DNA from: Verticillium longisporum
Lineage: Eukaryota > Ascomycota > Sordariomycetes > Glomerellales > Plectosphaerellaceae
DNA length: 64,000 nt
Direction: 5' to 3'
NCBI GenBank assembly: GCA_019188255.1
Contig: JAETXT010000002.1
Span: forward strand, 310,001 to 374,000
The notes under the pieces were generated by a model. It did no database searches. It was given only the letters and a program-made list of their open reading frames with translations, and was not told where the DNA came from. The position numbers and the translations under genes are program-made. Shown here in pieces: positions 34,642-46,148 of this stretch (position 1 is the first letter of the stretch; each line of letters begins with the position of its first letter).

Positions 34642-37013
34642 TTATGAAGCAGTCGGATAAGTAGGAATGAAGTCGTCGAACAAACTTCGCATAGCCGCGT
34701 CCAGATCGCCAGAATCGCCCAAAAAACTGTCATCCCCAAAAAGTCCTTCTGACGTAAACAGCTCCGAAAAGTTGCTCCCAAAGTCAGCATACCCTGGCAT
34801 GACACTCGAGTCCATAGCCGAGAATGATGTCGTACCATCAGACACGGAGTTTGGAGGCTCTAACGAGGGCGCAGCGGTCAACGAAGGCGCTTCAACAAAT
34901 ACCCCAGCAAGACTGCCATTTGTCCGCCTCGCCGAGGCTCTCCCGTCGCCCTCTTTATTTCTGAGCGACGCCGCCAATCCCCGACCAAGCTCCTCGAGGA
35001 TGTCGCGACACCGCTTCGCGCCAGCCCAGTGCTCGCCAGTGGCGCCGAGAACGTTCAGGCCCTTATTCAACTCGATGAGCAACGCGTCCGGCTTGGCGGC
35101 CCATGTCCTCGCGAGCTCAGATTCCGCCTTGATGCAGTACAAAAACGTGATGCTGCTGAGGACGACGGAGTAAAAAGATTGCCAACTGTGCAGAAGCTGA
35201 TTGTCTCTGTACATCTGGCTGTACAGGCTGAGGCTCTCCAGTGCAGCATCGTGGCAGAGAGTAAGAGACTGTGGCGAGGGGTTTGGAATGGCGGGACTCG
35301 GTCGGAGCAGTACCATTTTCAGATTCAGATAGCGAGAACGACAGACTTTTGACATGAACCCTGTAGATACGTCTTGAAGTGCAGCGTCAATGGTTGAGGT
35401 GTCCATGGACCATTGGTCAAGCTGATGCAGCATGTTCGTATGCCACTCGTTAATGTCCACGACAGCGGGATAGGCGTATCGTGGAGCGTCGCGAACGACG
35501 CTGTTTGCGACGTATTTGATTTCTGAGTTCAGTTTCGTTAGTTTGAAAAGATGAATCGAAAAAGAGAGTGCCGAAGTGGTGCTCGGCATGTTGCCGGAGC
35601 CCTGTCCTCCAGGGACGCCCAGGAGGTTGTCGTTAACGTCATCTGGAAGCTATCGACAGTCAGCATTTTTTGCCTCTGGTGGTTACTGGTCTACACCTGG
35701 AAAGTCATACCCGAAGATCACAGGCCTCGTCTCGCAGACCAATGGGTCTACCCATCATTGTCGCAATCTGCCTGTCTAGCATCATGACAACCCAGAACAT
35801 GCGTGTCCTGAGATGTTGTTGCAGCTTGGTGATACCCGAGCTGGTTGTGATGTTGCGCTGCAGTCCGAGATCCAGCACGGCAGCGATGCATTGATAATTC
35901 AGATACCAGACATTGAGTCTCATGTTTGGGCAGTGTAGGGTGAAAATGAGCAGCAGCAGGAGGGACTGCAACCCCTGCAGAGAATTGTCGATATTTAGGT
36001 AGTCAAAGTGCTCAAGTGCCGATAGACAGTAGGATTCTGAAGGGAGCCTGACTTTGTGTTGCTGTGACACAATCGTGGCTCCAAGAGCTAATACCATGAA
36101 GATCTGGAATGACGAGGAGCTCCGGCTTACTGCTGGACTCTCGTAGGCTCTCGCGAGGTCTGCCATAAAGGTAGGCCGATGCATGATGGGGTACTGAGGG
36201 TGCATGATATCGAAATAAGCATTCGACAGAATAGTCGCTTGTTCGATCGAAGGCAAGGGAAGCGGGCCTTGCAACGACTCGACCAATGCCAGGGGAAGTG
36301 CAGAGCCTCGCGGCGGCGATAGTCTCCCAGCGTTCAAGGACGTTGCTCCTCGACGACCTGGTGCTAGCATGAGTCTGGCCAGGAAATGACCACTAGAGGG
36401 GCCAATGTATCGAGGATCTTGCGAGCTGTTCAATGAGACCAGTCCAATCTCATGGGACAGTAGACCGGTTGAATGCGCAGGTTGCTCCGTAGGCCCTCTC
36501 GCCGGTAGATTTGATGGTTGTGTAGCTGGCTCAGCAATAACGCCAAGAGTCGGCGACAATGCCTCAACACGAATTGTACTGTCTTGACCATCAACAGCGT
36601 CAAAAACATTTTCCAGTGATAGCCCTTGGGATAGGTCGACATCCGGACATCGGTCCTTGATTATATTTTCCAACCAGTTGATACGGCTCTTTAGCTTTGA
36701 GATCTGACTAGACGGTCTGTTAAGAGGTGTTCCGCAATCCAGGCGCACGGCATCTTACGCTCGAGAATAGTCACTCATACGAGTGCTGTCTCCCATGACA
36801 CATTCTACACAAGCTCGCTGGCAGCTCCCACAGCTTGGCGACTGTCCATCGCACTGCAATATGGCAGTGTCAGCTCGGCATTAGGCCAAACCCCAGAGTA
36901 GAAGCGGCACTTACCCGTATCTTACGGCGCTGACATCTCTCACAAGCAAGCCGAAGTCGAGCATTACGTCGCGAGTCCTTGGCAGATCGTCGCGGGCTGT
37001 CCGTGCTGGCCAT
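34642..37013 (-). CDS. Zn(II)2Cys6 transcription factor with fungal regulatory domain
   Basis: Four exons, complement(34642..35649, 35711..36716, 36759..36853, 36915..37013), 735 aa. The zinc cluster is C24-x2-C27-x6-C34-x6-C41-x2-C44-x6-C51 (CERCQRRKIR then CDGQSPSCGSC...CVEC); intron 1 splits it between the second and third cysteines, a common position. A linker with KLKSRINWLENIIKD looks like a short coiled-coil dimerisation helix, implying binding to paired CGG triplets. The fungal_trans domain lies at about 235-470 (ILSNAYFDIMHPQYPIMHRP, GRPIGLRDEACDL). The C-terminus is acidic (DLDAAMRSLFDDFIP), a likely activation region. It is divergent from the Ldh_2 gene across 455 bp, so it may regulate it. 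Confidence 0.9.
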
Positions 37014-37468
37014 GGTCCGAGACTGGCACCTGATGCCAGGATGTCGATGGAGCTGGATGAAGACAAGGGAGACATGGCGGGGGATCTCCGAAAAATACAA
37101 ATCAAGCGGGAAAACTCCGTCGATGAGACATGAGTCAAAGCGGCATGTGTCCGTCTTTCCTGCTCGCACTCCGCACAGTACGGCGTCTTTCCGAATCATC
37201 ACGATCTTTCACAGCGCTCGCTCCTTTTGACTGCCCTCTTCCGCGTCCATTCTTTTCCTATATATCCACCTTGCGCCTCAATCTACGGAGAGAAAAGTGA
37301 CAGTCCGATCTTCGCTTGTCAAATCTGTCTCACTTGCAAACACACCCCCGCGCGAGCCAAGCAATACCCGCACAGACAGGTCAAGCCCCCCCAGGTTCAT
37401 CACATCAACACGGTCGACTGCCCGATTCGGCAACGAAGGTCCGTCACTGGCGGATCCGCACAAACATC
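37014..37468. promoter_or_regulatory. Divergent promoter with two CGG-N7-CCG sites
   Basis: Two inverted CGG pairs with seven-base spacers lie 31 bases apart: CGGGAAAACTCCG at 37107-37119 and CGGCATGTGTCCG at 37141-37153. A TATA-like CCTATATATCC occurs at about 37258-37268, about 200 bp before the Ldh_2 ATG. Such sites are typical of dimeric Zn2Cys6 factors, and the gene on the left encodes one. Confidence 0.6.
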
Positions 37469-38636
37469 ATGGCTGCCCAAGAAAAAGCCCCTGAATCCAC
37501 CAAGATCTTTGTTGAAGCAAAAGAAGCCACGCGCTTCGTCGAAGCTATTCTGAGCGGAAACGGGGTGCCTGCCGAAAATGCCGCCATAGTGGCCAAATAC
37601 CTCGTCGCCGCGGATTTGCGAGGCGTCGATACCCATGGGTTAGCGCTCCCATTGACACATGGCTCCCCAGGGCCCCTTGTCCCCCCCCTAAAAGACGACG
37701 ATCTCCCCTCGCTGACAGGATGGCAGTATCAACCGCATCCCATCATACATGGAGCGCATCCGTCAGGGCGTCCTCAACCCAGCTGCGCAGCCCCAGCTCC
37801 GTCAAGTGACGCCTGTCGTGGCACATGTGGACGGTCAAAACGGCTTCGGTTTCGTCGCGGCCCACGCTGGCATGGCGGCGGCCATTGAGTCGGCTCGAGT
37901 CTATGGCATAGGCATGGCGAGCGTCGCGCACTCGAACCACTTTGGCATGAGCGCCTGGGTTGTCCAACAGGCTCTGGACGCCGACATGATGAGCCTCGTC
38001 TTCACCAACTCGAGCCCCGCGCTGCCCGTCTGGGGTGGCCGCAGCAAGCTCATGGGCGTCTCGCCCATCGCGTGCGGCGCCCCCGGCGGCGACAAGCCCT
38101 TCATCCTCGACATGGCGCCTTCCGTGGCGGCCCGGGGCAAGATTTACAAGGCCAAACGCAGGGGCGAGAAGATTCCGCTCGATTGGGCGCTCGACGCCGA
38201 GGGCAGGCCAACGGATGACCCCGAAGCCGCTCTTGGCGGCGTCATGTTGCCGATGGGAGGGCCCAAGGGATCGGCGCTGTCAATAATGATGGACGTCTTC
38301 TCGGGCGCCCTCTCAGGGTCTGCGTTTGCAGGCGGTGTCACGAACCCCTACGATCCGTCCAAGCCGGCTGATGTTGGACACTTTCTCATGGCTATCAAGC
38401 CTGACCTGTTCATGAGCCTCGAGGACTTTCGCGCCCGCATGCAGCACCTTTACGATCGGGTCGTCGGCTCTGAAAAGGCAGCGGGCGTAGAGAGAATTTA
38501 TTTCCCGGGCGAAATTGAGCAGCTGACGCAAGAGGAGCGAGGGAAGACAGGCATTCCCTTTGTCGGTGCCGAGATTGAAGCATTGAATGAGGAGGCTGCG
38601 CGAGTGGGTGCCGAGCTCATGGTCACCGAAACATGA
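37469..38636 (+). CDS. Malate/L-lactate/ureidoglycolate dehydrogenase family (Ldh_2)
   Basis: Exons 37469-37638 and 37727-38636, 359 aa; the 88-nt intron has donor GTTAGC and acceptor GGCAG, restoring DTHGINRIPSYMERI. It is an NAD(P)-dependent 2-hydroxyacid oxidoreductase of the MDH/LDH type 2 family. Signatures are AADLRGVDTHG, VDGQNGFGFVAAHAGM, SVAHSNHFGMSAWV with the catalytic His region, PIACGAPGGDKPFILDMA and MGGPKGSALSIMMDV. Length fits the family (330-370 aa). The exact substrate cannot be told from sequence. Its divergent partner is a Zn2Cys6 regulator. A mildly C-rich tract (CCCCCCCC at 37681) sits inside the intron. Confidence 0.92.
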
Positions 38637-41350
38637 TAGAGATCGGCGTAATGGCATTTCGCGTTTGCCGGCTGGACTGTTTCCGCATTTTTTTCTGCCA
38701 TGGTAATTTCTGATGTCTGACAAGGTCATCCATTGGAGCTATGATAATGGGGCCGAAGTTCGCTTCGCCTGTGCATCAAGGAACTTGCAATGGGCGAGCG
38801 CTTGGGGTTACATGGCGTCTGACGGTCAGATACACACATCTCCAACCGTGGCCCGGAGGCTGTGAGCTAGACCAGATTCTCTAAGCTGCCGTGATTGACA
38901 GTTGGTCATGAGTCGGGGGAGGGTAGCATTGGCGCTGTGCTCAGTCGTTCGCGAGAGCGGGCTTCATGCGAGAAGACGGCAAGTGAAGGGGCATCGTAGA
39001 TCGCATGTAGATATGCCCAAGTGCCACAATTCTGATTGTTCGGAGCTTGACGAATGTCATGTTTGTGACAAGCAGATCTTTGGAACAAGCAGCATGGGAA
39101 AATCCCGAAGCGAGAAAAGAAAAACGCTAGATACATCCATGTTCATTATCGCTTGATCGACTGACACTCTACGTGAAATACATGCCACACGAGCCACACG
39201 ACCCGATCCAGTAATGAATTCCAATATTGGCTTGGTATGTGCAACCCTTCTCGCGCAAGGGCTTGGCTGATCCTCAACTCACCTGAAAACTTGTCAAGAT
39301 GCCGACACTGGCCTGCATGTGGGCTTCCAATGAGCGAGGAACCCGCAGAATTGTCACGGTTGACGCAACAGCGCGACCCGCCGGCGTCCAGACTTTGTTC
39401 ATTGCCCGGCATTTGCAGAACACCGCAAAGTCAGTCGGCGCAAACACTCGTCAGATCGTGGGGCCCTCTTACGGCCGAGCTAGATCATCCCGTCTTGGGC
39501 TGGCCTGCACAAGCCACGTTGCGACCGAGTTGGCCATCTTTCCGCCATGAAGCGGATTACCTCCGCGCGCAGATTCGACACTCTGTCAAATCAAGAGCTA
39601 CAGACAAGTCAAGTAGAGAAACGAACTGCGAGGGCACAAGGGGGAATCCTGAACTCAGACCCCGGTGCCTGGATTCGCGGCGTCGGAGCATAGTCCTGGT
39701 GGCCCAGGCCCCTCGAAGGCCACTCCACTGTTGTTTTCTCAGTGTTCGGAATTGCTCCAGTCGCGGGGCCTTGTTCAGCTCAGCTTTGTCACATCATCCT
39801 GGCTGGTACCCGTATCACCATCCACCAACGCGTTCAACCAGCCAGAGAGGCCAGCGAGTCAGGTTAGCTCCCGGGGAGTGGATGCCGCCGTGGCAGGACT
39901 TGGAAGTTGGTGTCCCGCTCTTGTCGTCCATACCACCAGTGATGGGCTCATGTGTGGGTAGGTAGCTCTATATTCGACAAAGGACGCGAGCGACTAGAGC
40001 CGTACGGAGCTCCCGACCGAGAGGAGCGTCGCCTCAGCTAGACTATATTGCTGTTCCAGCACCAACGAGCATCAGGCAAACATGCCCCTCTCTCCGGCGG
40101 TTCATCAGCGGGGCATTGTCGATGCAAGGCTCCGTTCTTCTCTCCCGCGAACTCTGAGACCCCTGCATGCGCATCGGATCCTGGGGTGCATCTACTAAGC
40201 GAGAATAAATCCTTTGTAATCTTCCCGAACAGGGGCTATTCCTTGATGCTGCTGTAGCCACTGGGCCTGCAGGGCCATAGGGCCACCAGCAGCCCGACAT
40301 ACCTCGGGCATGACCATTCCCTACACGTCCACGGACCTCTTGGAAGATCTACGGGTACTTCTTGATTCTCTGATGTGACGTTCAGAAAAAGGAGGGGTTG
40401 CCGCTGGATCAGGGACCTGATGTGGGTGGAGGATTCAATTTCTCATCATCTGTCACACATCCAGATCGATCACATTCCGAGTCTCCTCCACGGCAGTTAC
40501 GAGTCGTCAGAACCGGAGACAGACGTACGATGCCCCTCAGTCGCCGTTTGACCAAGTGGACTTCCACGTGGAAGTGCTACGGGCGGTCTCACCGCCTGTG
40601 GGCCGAAGTTCCGGCAGTCTGGTCGTTATTTTCAGTCCATCGTCCGACCGCTGGGAAGAGAAAAAGAACGCGAAGAGTTGCGAAGACTGACTCCCTTAGC
40701 GTCTCTTATCAAGCCAGGTATATCAGGACATGAGGATTCGAGTGTCAAAGCGGGCATATGGCGTGGGCCAAAGGGCAGGGTCTAAGGCTGTTAGATCGCC
40801 TAGTGTCAACGCTGAGAGGGCTTGGCATTCCTCTTCTTCCGAGTCTGTGCCTGGCGCTAGCCACGAGGGAATCATGTCCTACCATCGTCTTCCACCCCCT
40901 GCCGCTGTGAATGGTATCTTACTAGCCAGGGATCTGTCGAAGGCCTCCTCACTAGCCTTGGCTAACGAGAAGACGAGCGAGCGAGAGGCTCCGGACATGT
41001 GCACGAGGATGTTCTCTCGGGGAGCGCGCCGCTCGGCTCATCTAGCTCGTCATAGACCTTGCATTAGGTGTGACTATGATTCGTATTGTAGTAACCACTT
41101 CCGAGTAAGCTAGGTCCAGAGTCAGGTAATAGGCAAGCCCCCAGCCTGCGTGGCCAGCCCTCTGCTGGGCGGAACATTGATAAACAAAGAGATGGCTGCC
41201 CTTCCCCCACGTGTGTCTGGATGATCGACCGATTCCGACGCTCCTTCTCTTTGCTTTTTCTCGGCTCTGGGAACCGTACCGTTCCATCGTCGTGTCTCTT
41301 CCCGCCTACGACATCCCCCTGCTGCACCCTTGATAGCGAGTCTTTCCGTC
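38637..41350. other. Long intergenic region, no gene seen
   Basis: About 2.7 kb. The longest open stretch (39237-39965, +) is Arg/Ser/Pro-rich, has no domain and looks like chance. The last 200 bases are the CT-rich leader of the ankyrin gene at 41351. No tRNA or repeat found. Confidence 0.5.
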
Positions 41351-44299
41351 ATGGCTACTGTGGCGGCTGTTAACTCTCGGGCTTCCAAGCCCAAGGACTC
41401 AGTCCTCGACCTCTGCACGAGGTCTACCCTTCTCGGCAACAACATCTCTGTTCGCATGCTGGAGTTTCTCACCACTGTCAAGCATCAACCACATGGATTC
41501 CGCGAGCTTGCAGAGAGCTTCCTCGATGTTTGTCGTCACCTCTGGTCCATCGAGGCCGGCCTGGCCGAGGCCAGTCGAACCAACCAAGAGTTCCCCTCCG
41601 ACATGATTCAGGAGCTCGATTCCAAGTTCCGCCAGACCAACCACGATTTTCAAGTCTTGGACCACATGATGTTCGAGTTTCTCGAATATGAAAAGAAGGG
41701 CGGTCTCGGCAAGATCCAGCGCAGCTGGCGCATGATGTTCGCCGACAAGGAGATCAGCAAGATGCGAGACTCGCTGCGAAAGATTCGTGATGCCCTGAGG
41801 ATGAGCGCCCTTGTGTTCCAGTGGTCTCTGGGCAACGGCAAGACGGATGAGTCTGTCGGCGGTGGCTATGCCAGCCTCGCCGAGGCGCTGGATCGCATGA
41901 AGAACAAGCAGGGGGCTGGCACTGTCCGCATCTCCAAGGCCAAGTCGTTCGAAGCTCAGACTGTCAACCATTCGCTCAAAGCGCTTCCATCGCCGCAGCC
42001 GCCTTTGCCTGCTCTACCGGCTCTGCCCTCTCTGTCACATGCACCTCATCTGCGCGCTCACTCTCCTTTCGAGAAGATGTCTGCGTCGGACTTCGTCCTG
42101 GCGGAGAACGGTAGGTCTTTGACACCGGAGGCTCGTCGACGTGCCTCGATCTCCAACCGGAGTCAGAAGAGCACCTCCGACCTCGGCGCCGCCGCCTATG
42201 GCATTGCACGCACCACGGATGCCAGGGGCATCGACAGGAGACATGTTGCACAGGACGATCTCACAATCTCCGAGGTTGGCCAGTATGACCTGCCCAGCAG
42301 GCCCGCCTACTCCAGCAGACTCGGCCGTGATGATGCGACTATCTCTGATCATGGGCACTACGAAGCCCCTCCCAGCCGCATCTCGGAGCGCCGCCTACAG
42401 ATCGGACTCGGCCGCGAACAGCATGATAGCGGTATGGCCCTCACCGTGGGTTCGAACGAAGATCCCCTGTACGATCTTCGCAGCATCGAAACTGGCAACA
42501 TTTCACCAACAAAGATCATCCGTCTCAAGGCTGACCCGATGAACATGCCTCGGTGGACGCCCCGCCACAGCACTACTTCGACTACATCTCTCAAGTCGGC
42601 ATTGGCGGCTGCTGTCCATGCGAAGAACCATAAACTCGTGGAGCAGCTACTTGACCGCGGTGTCTCCACCGAGACTGGTCCTGATGTTCACATTCTCGTC
42701 GATGCAGTTCTCGCTCTTGATGCCGAGAGCGTGAGGCTACTGCTGCTTTTCGGAGCCGACCCCAACACTGCCGACAAGGAGGGCGTGACACCCCTTTTCG
42801 CTGCTGTTGAGGTATCGGCTATTGAGATTGCCAGGACGCTTCTCAAATATGGTGCTGACGCGAACTCGTCTGCCGGCCCCGGACTGGAGTCGCCGCTCGC
42901 AACCGCAGTCATTGACCACAAGTACGAAATTGTTCAGCTTCTTCTGACCTATGGCGGCGACCCCAACCACATCATGGCCAACGGCAACACGGTGCTCATT
43001 ATTTCCATGAGCAAGAATACCCCAAAGAGGCTCGTCGACCTCATGCTCGACTACGGCTCAGACCCCAACGAGAAGAACCGTGAGGGTAAGACTGCGCTCT
43101 TCGAAGCCATCTTCGCCGCCCGTCCCGATCTCGTCACCGCACTACTCGATCATGGCGCGAACCCCAACCTCCCCGGTCCGAAGCATATGCTTTGGCCGGC
43201 ATCGTATCAGCCAGAATGTCTCAAGCTGCTTCTCGCCCGTGGGGCCGATAGCAAGAAGGCCCCTGGAAGTATGGAGCTGGCGGTCAGCATCAACAACATC
43301 GAGTCGGTCCGCCTCCTGCTCGCCGCTGGTGTTGACCCCAATCTCAAGAAAGACGGCATCTACACCCCTCTGTGCACTGCCATCCGCGATAACCGCCACG
43401 ATATCCTTGCGCTTCTCCTCGCCAACAAGGCCGATCCCAACCTGATGGCGTCTGAGTACCCTGCTTTCAAGTGCGTCACGCACTTCCGCACTCACTTCCT
43501 GCCGCCGCTCGTAGCCGCTGGCGCCAGCCTGCACGAGCCCAGCGGCATCATTGAAACAGCCGTCCGCACGAACAACATGGAGGCGCTGCAGTGGCTTCTC
43601 GATCAGGGCGTTGACCCCAACGCGCGCTCTGAGGAGGGCCATACGCCACTAACGACCGCCATTGCCGAGAACCGGCCCGAGGTAGTGGATGAGCTCATCG
43701 CCCACGGCGCCAACCCCAGCGTCCGCGGTCAGGACTGGCCCATCTGCATGGCGGTGCGTCATCCGGACATGCTCAAGAAGTTGCTGCCGTCCGTCTCGGA
43801 CCCGCGCGCCTTCAAGGGTCTCGTCGAGCGTGCCGTTGTTGCCAACCAGCTCGAGAGCGTTAAGCTGCTGCTTGCCGCGGGCGTCAGCGTCGAGGACCGC
43901 AACGGTGGCGTCTTCTCGCCGCTGACGACGGCTATTCGCGAGGACAACAAGGAGATCACGCGTTACCTGCTCGAGGAGGGCGGCGCCGACATCAACGCCC
44001 CCGGTGAGCACCTGCCCATCGTCAAGGCTGTGAGGCGGTGCCGTGGCGACGACACGGACATTATTGAGATGCTGCTCGCCAAGGGCGCCGATGTCAACAA
44101 GATCTACCGAGGCTGGAACGCCGTGATGCAGGCTGTCGAGAATGGCGATGCTAAGGTGCTGAGGCTCCTTGTCGAGCTCGGCGGTGGTGCCGACATGGAC
44201 GCTCAGGATGAGGGCGGCCGTAATATTCTTGAGATCGCGGCAGGACGGGGCTGGGAGGAGCCGGCCCGCGCTATCTTGGAGAAGTACCCGAGGGTTTGA
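41351..44299 (+). CDS. Large ankyrin-repeat protein
   Basis: 982 aa in one exon from the ATG at 41351; the frame is open a little further upstream but that start lacks an ATG context. Residues about 1-160 are a helical domain (RMLEFLTTVKHQPHGFRELA, RKIRDALRMSALVFQWSLG), similar to N-terminal domains that precede ankyrins or NACHT modules in fungal proteins. Residues about 190-400 are low-complexity, Pro/Ser-rich. From about 410 to the end there are roughly 15 or more ankyrin repeats with the usual TPL..A and LL..GADPN cores (for example GVTPLFAAVEVSAIEIARTL). It is a protein-interaction scaffold. Partner unknown. The gene is convergent with another ankyrin gene. Confidence 0.92.
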   Translation: MATVAAVNSRASKPKDSVLDLCTRSTLLGNNISVRMLEFLTTVKHQPHGFRELAESFLDVCRHLWSIEAGLAEASRTNQEFPSDMIQELDSKFRQTNHDFQVLDHMMFEFLEYEKKGGLGKIQRSWRMMFADKEISKMRDSLRKIRDALRMSALVFQWSLGNGKTDESVGGGYASLAEALDRMKNKQGAGTVRISKAKSFEAQTVNHSLKALPSPQPPLPALPALPSLSHAPHLRAHSPFEKMSASDFVLAENGRSLTPEARRRASISNRSQKSTSDLGAAAYGIARTTDARGIDRRHVAQDDLTISEVGQYDLPSRPAYSSRLGRDDATISDHGHYEAPPSRISERRLQIGLGREQHDSGMALTVGSNEDPLYDLRSIETGNISPTKIIRLKADPMNMPRWTPRHSTTSTTSLKSALAAAVHAKNHKLVEQLLDRGVSTETGPDVHILVDAVLALDAESVRLLLLFGADPNTADKEGVTPLFAAVEVSAIEIARTLLKYGADANSSAGPGLESPLATAVIDHKYEIVQLLLTYGGDPNHIMANGNTVLIISMSKNTPKRLVDLMLDYGSDPNEKNREGKTALFEAIFAARPDLVTALLDHGANPNLPGPKHMLWPASYQPECLKLLLARGADSKKAPGSMELAVSINNIESVRLLLAAGVDPNLKKDGIYTPLCTAIRDNRHDILALLLANKADPNLMASEYPAFKCVTHFRTHFLPPLVAAGASLHEPSGIIETAVRTNNMEALQWLLDQGVDPNARSEEGHTPLTTAIAENRPEVVDELIAHGANPSVRGQDWPICMAVRHPDMLKKLLPSVSDPRAFKGLVERAVVANQLESVKLLLAAGVSVEDRNGGVFSPLTTAIREDNKEITRYLLEEGGADINAPGEHLPIVKAVRRCRGDDTDIIEMLLAKGADVNKIYRGWNAVMQAVENGDAKVLRLLVELGGGADMDAQDEGGRNILEIAAGRGWEEPARAILEKYPRV

Positions 44300-44702
44300 A
44301 AAAGGTGATGATATGCTTTCTGTTGGTCTCTTTGTTTTCTTTTGTTGCAAAGCGTGGATCGATGTGCCTGGGAAGATCGCGAATACCAATACCAGACAAT
44401 GGGGCGGCATTTTGAAGAAACGAACCTTTGGGTTCAAGCCAGTACGTGTGTGACTTGGCAGTTGGAGTCTGGAAACACGAATACCAAACGTTTATCTATT
44501 CTTTTTAGAAAGTTTATTCTATCAAGTAATAGAGCTTGCAGACCGTATCCACCAAATGCTGGCAACTGATTTGCGAGCTTCATATAAGCTGGTACATCGC
44601 TCTGCAGCGGAATGTAGAAGTCGGTTGCCCGTTCTTTAAAGTAGGCAACCATCCATTATGGTCGGTTGATTCCGCTCTGCCAACCGAGGAAATACTACCG
44701 GT
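44300..44702. other. Convergent 3' region between two ankyrin genes
   Basis: 403 bp, AT-richer, no gene seen. It must hold both 3'UTRs. Confidence 0.5.
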
Positions 44703-46148
44703 TCATTCATCATCGTCGCTGTCGTCTTGTTCCTCCCTGTTCCCCCTGTTCGGGTCGAAATAGGGTCTCAGGAGCTCGTAGGACCTCCCAAAGCGGTATG
44801 ACTTGGCCCATTCCCAGGGAGTCTCAACTTCCTCGCCACCAGGAACATATTCATCCATAAGGAGCTTGAGGCACACTTCCTCGCCCTCCTCGGCAGCAAC
44901 ACAGATGGCGTTCCTGATATGCTCTTGTCTGAGAGCGGCCGAGTTGAACTCGGCCTTCAAAAGGAGTGCCACGATGTCCTCGATGCCGTGCTCAGCAGCG
45001 ATCACGAGTGGACGGTCGTCGACCCAGGCATCAAGGTAAGCATCCGCCCCGTGATCTACAAGCGTTTTGATGAAATTGTAGCCATCAGTGCCGACTCTGT
45101 CAAGTTTGCTTCGATTATGCAAGGCATAAAGAAGGGTTTTGTCATCTTCCCTGGGAGATACCTTACGATCGAGAAGAAGCTCGACCACTGCCACGTTATC
45201 ATCCTCTGCCGCTCTGCCCATGATTGTGAGATTGTCAATCTCATCCCCGGCGCTCGGGTCCCCGCCAGCATCAAGCAACAGCGTCAAGGCTTTTGTGTTT
45301 CCGTCCGTGGCTATGAGGAGGAGAGGTGTCATGCCGTTGTCATCTCGAGCATTGACGTCTGTAACATCGACATCGATACCATGCTCGAGGGTTCTTTTGA
45401 CAACATCTTCACAGCCATCGGCTGCAGCCCTTGGGAGGGCTACTTCGTCTTTCAGATCTTCGTAAGGATCAATTACCTCGGCTCTCACGCCTGCCAGTGT
45501 GTCTGACAGGATCTGGGCTGCGTCTCGCGGATCGTGAAGCGCCTCGTGATCCGCCAATTTGCGAGCAACGCCCTCATGATTGTTCTCCAGTGCATGTGCC
45601 ATGGGCGTCATTCCGTGGTCATCCGCAAGACTTGCCGTGGCGCCGTGGAGACACAGCAAGTCAACCATGCCATCATGACCGGCTTCTGCCGCAAGCGATA
45701 GCGCAGTCTGCCCGCGTCTCCAGTCGCGAATATCTGGGTCTGCTCCGCCCTCCAGCAAAAGTTTCAACATGGCAATCTTGCCGTTGCGAGCGGCTACGAT
45801 CAGAGGCGTGTCCCCGCTCATGTCAGGCGTGTCTGTGTCGGCGCCCGCCCCTAGCAGACGCCTCACGACAGACTTGTGGCCTCCTTTCGTCCCGGCGACA
45901 GCCACCAATAACGGCGTCTTTCCGCCGGCTGGTTCGGGCGTGTTGGAATTGGCGCCATGCGAGAGCAGCAGCAGCACGGCGGCGTCATGGCCTCTGAGAA
46001 CAGCCCAGTACAGGGGCGTCCGTTGATATTCGTGGTCGCCGACGTTTACGTTCGTGCCCTTCTCGAGTTCTCGTTGCAGCTCGTCTGTGTTGCCGGATGC
46101 AGCGGCAATGATGATGGTGTCCTCCCAGGGACAAAGTTCTGCTTCCAT
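44703..46148 (-). CDS. Ankyrin-repeat protein
   Basis: 481 aa, single exon, beginning MEAELCPWEDTIIIAAASGN. Ankyrin repeats fill residues about 10-200 (RTPLYWAVLRGHDAAVLLLL, DTPLIVAARNGKIAMLKLLL, QTALSLAAEAGHDGMVDLLC). A second block follows after a spacer at about 210-250 (MTPLLLIATDGNTKALTLLL, RPLVIAAEHGIEDIVALLLK). The C-terminus is acidic (NREEQDDSDDDE). There is no enzyme domain and no membrane segment. Compared with the neighbouring ankyrin protein the repeats are shorter and the N-terminal helical domain is missing, so a recent tandem duplication is not evident. Confidence 0.9.
   Translation of the reverse strand: MEAELCPWEDTIIIAAASGNTDELQRELEKGTNVNVGDHEYQRTPLYWAVLRGHDAAVLLLLSHGANSNTPEPAGGKTPLLVAVAGTKGGHKSVVRRLLGAGADTDTPDMSGDTPLIVAARNGKIAMLKLLLEGGADPDIRDWRRGQTALSLAAEAGHDGMVDLLCLHGATASLADDHGMTPMAHALENNHEGVARKLADHEALHDPRDAAQILSDTLAGVRAEVIDPYEDLKDEVALPRAAADGCEDVVKRTLEHGIDVDVTDVNARDDNGMTPLLLIATDGNTKALTLLLDAGGDPSAGDEIDNLTIMGRAAEDDNVAVVELLLDRKVSPREDDKTLLYALHNRSKLDRVGTDGYNFIKTLVDHGADAYLDAWVDDRPLVIAAEHGIEDIVALLLKAEFNSAALRQEHIRNAICVAAEEGEEVCLKLLMDEYVPGGEEVETPWEWAKSYRFGRSYELLRPYFDPNRGNREEQDDSDDDE

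Noticed and set aside
39237..39965. 242-residue open frame in the 38637-41350 spacer
   Set aside because: No domain, Arg/Ser/Pro-rich, no splice or start context supporting it.
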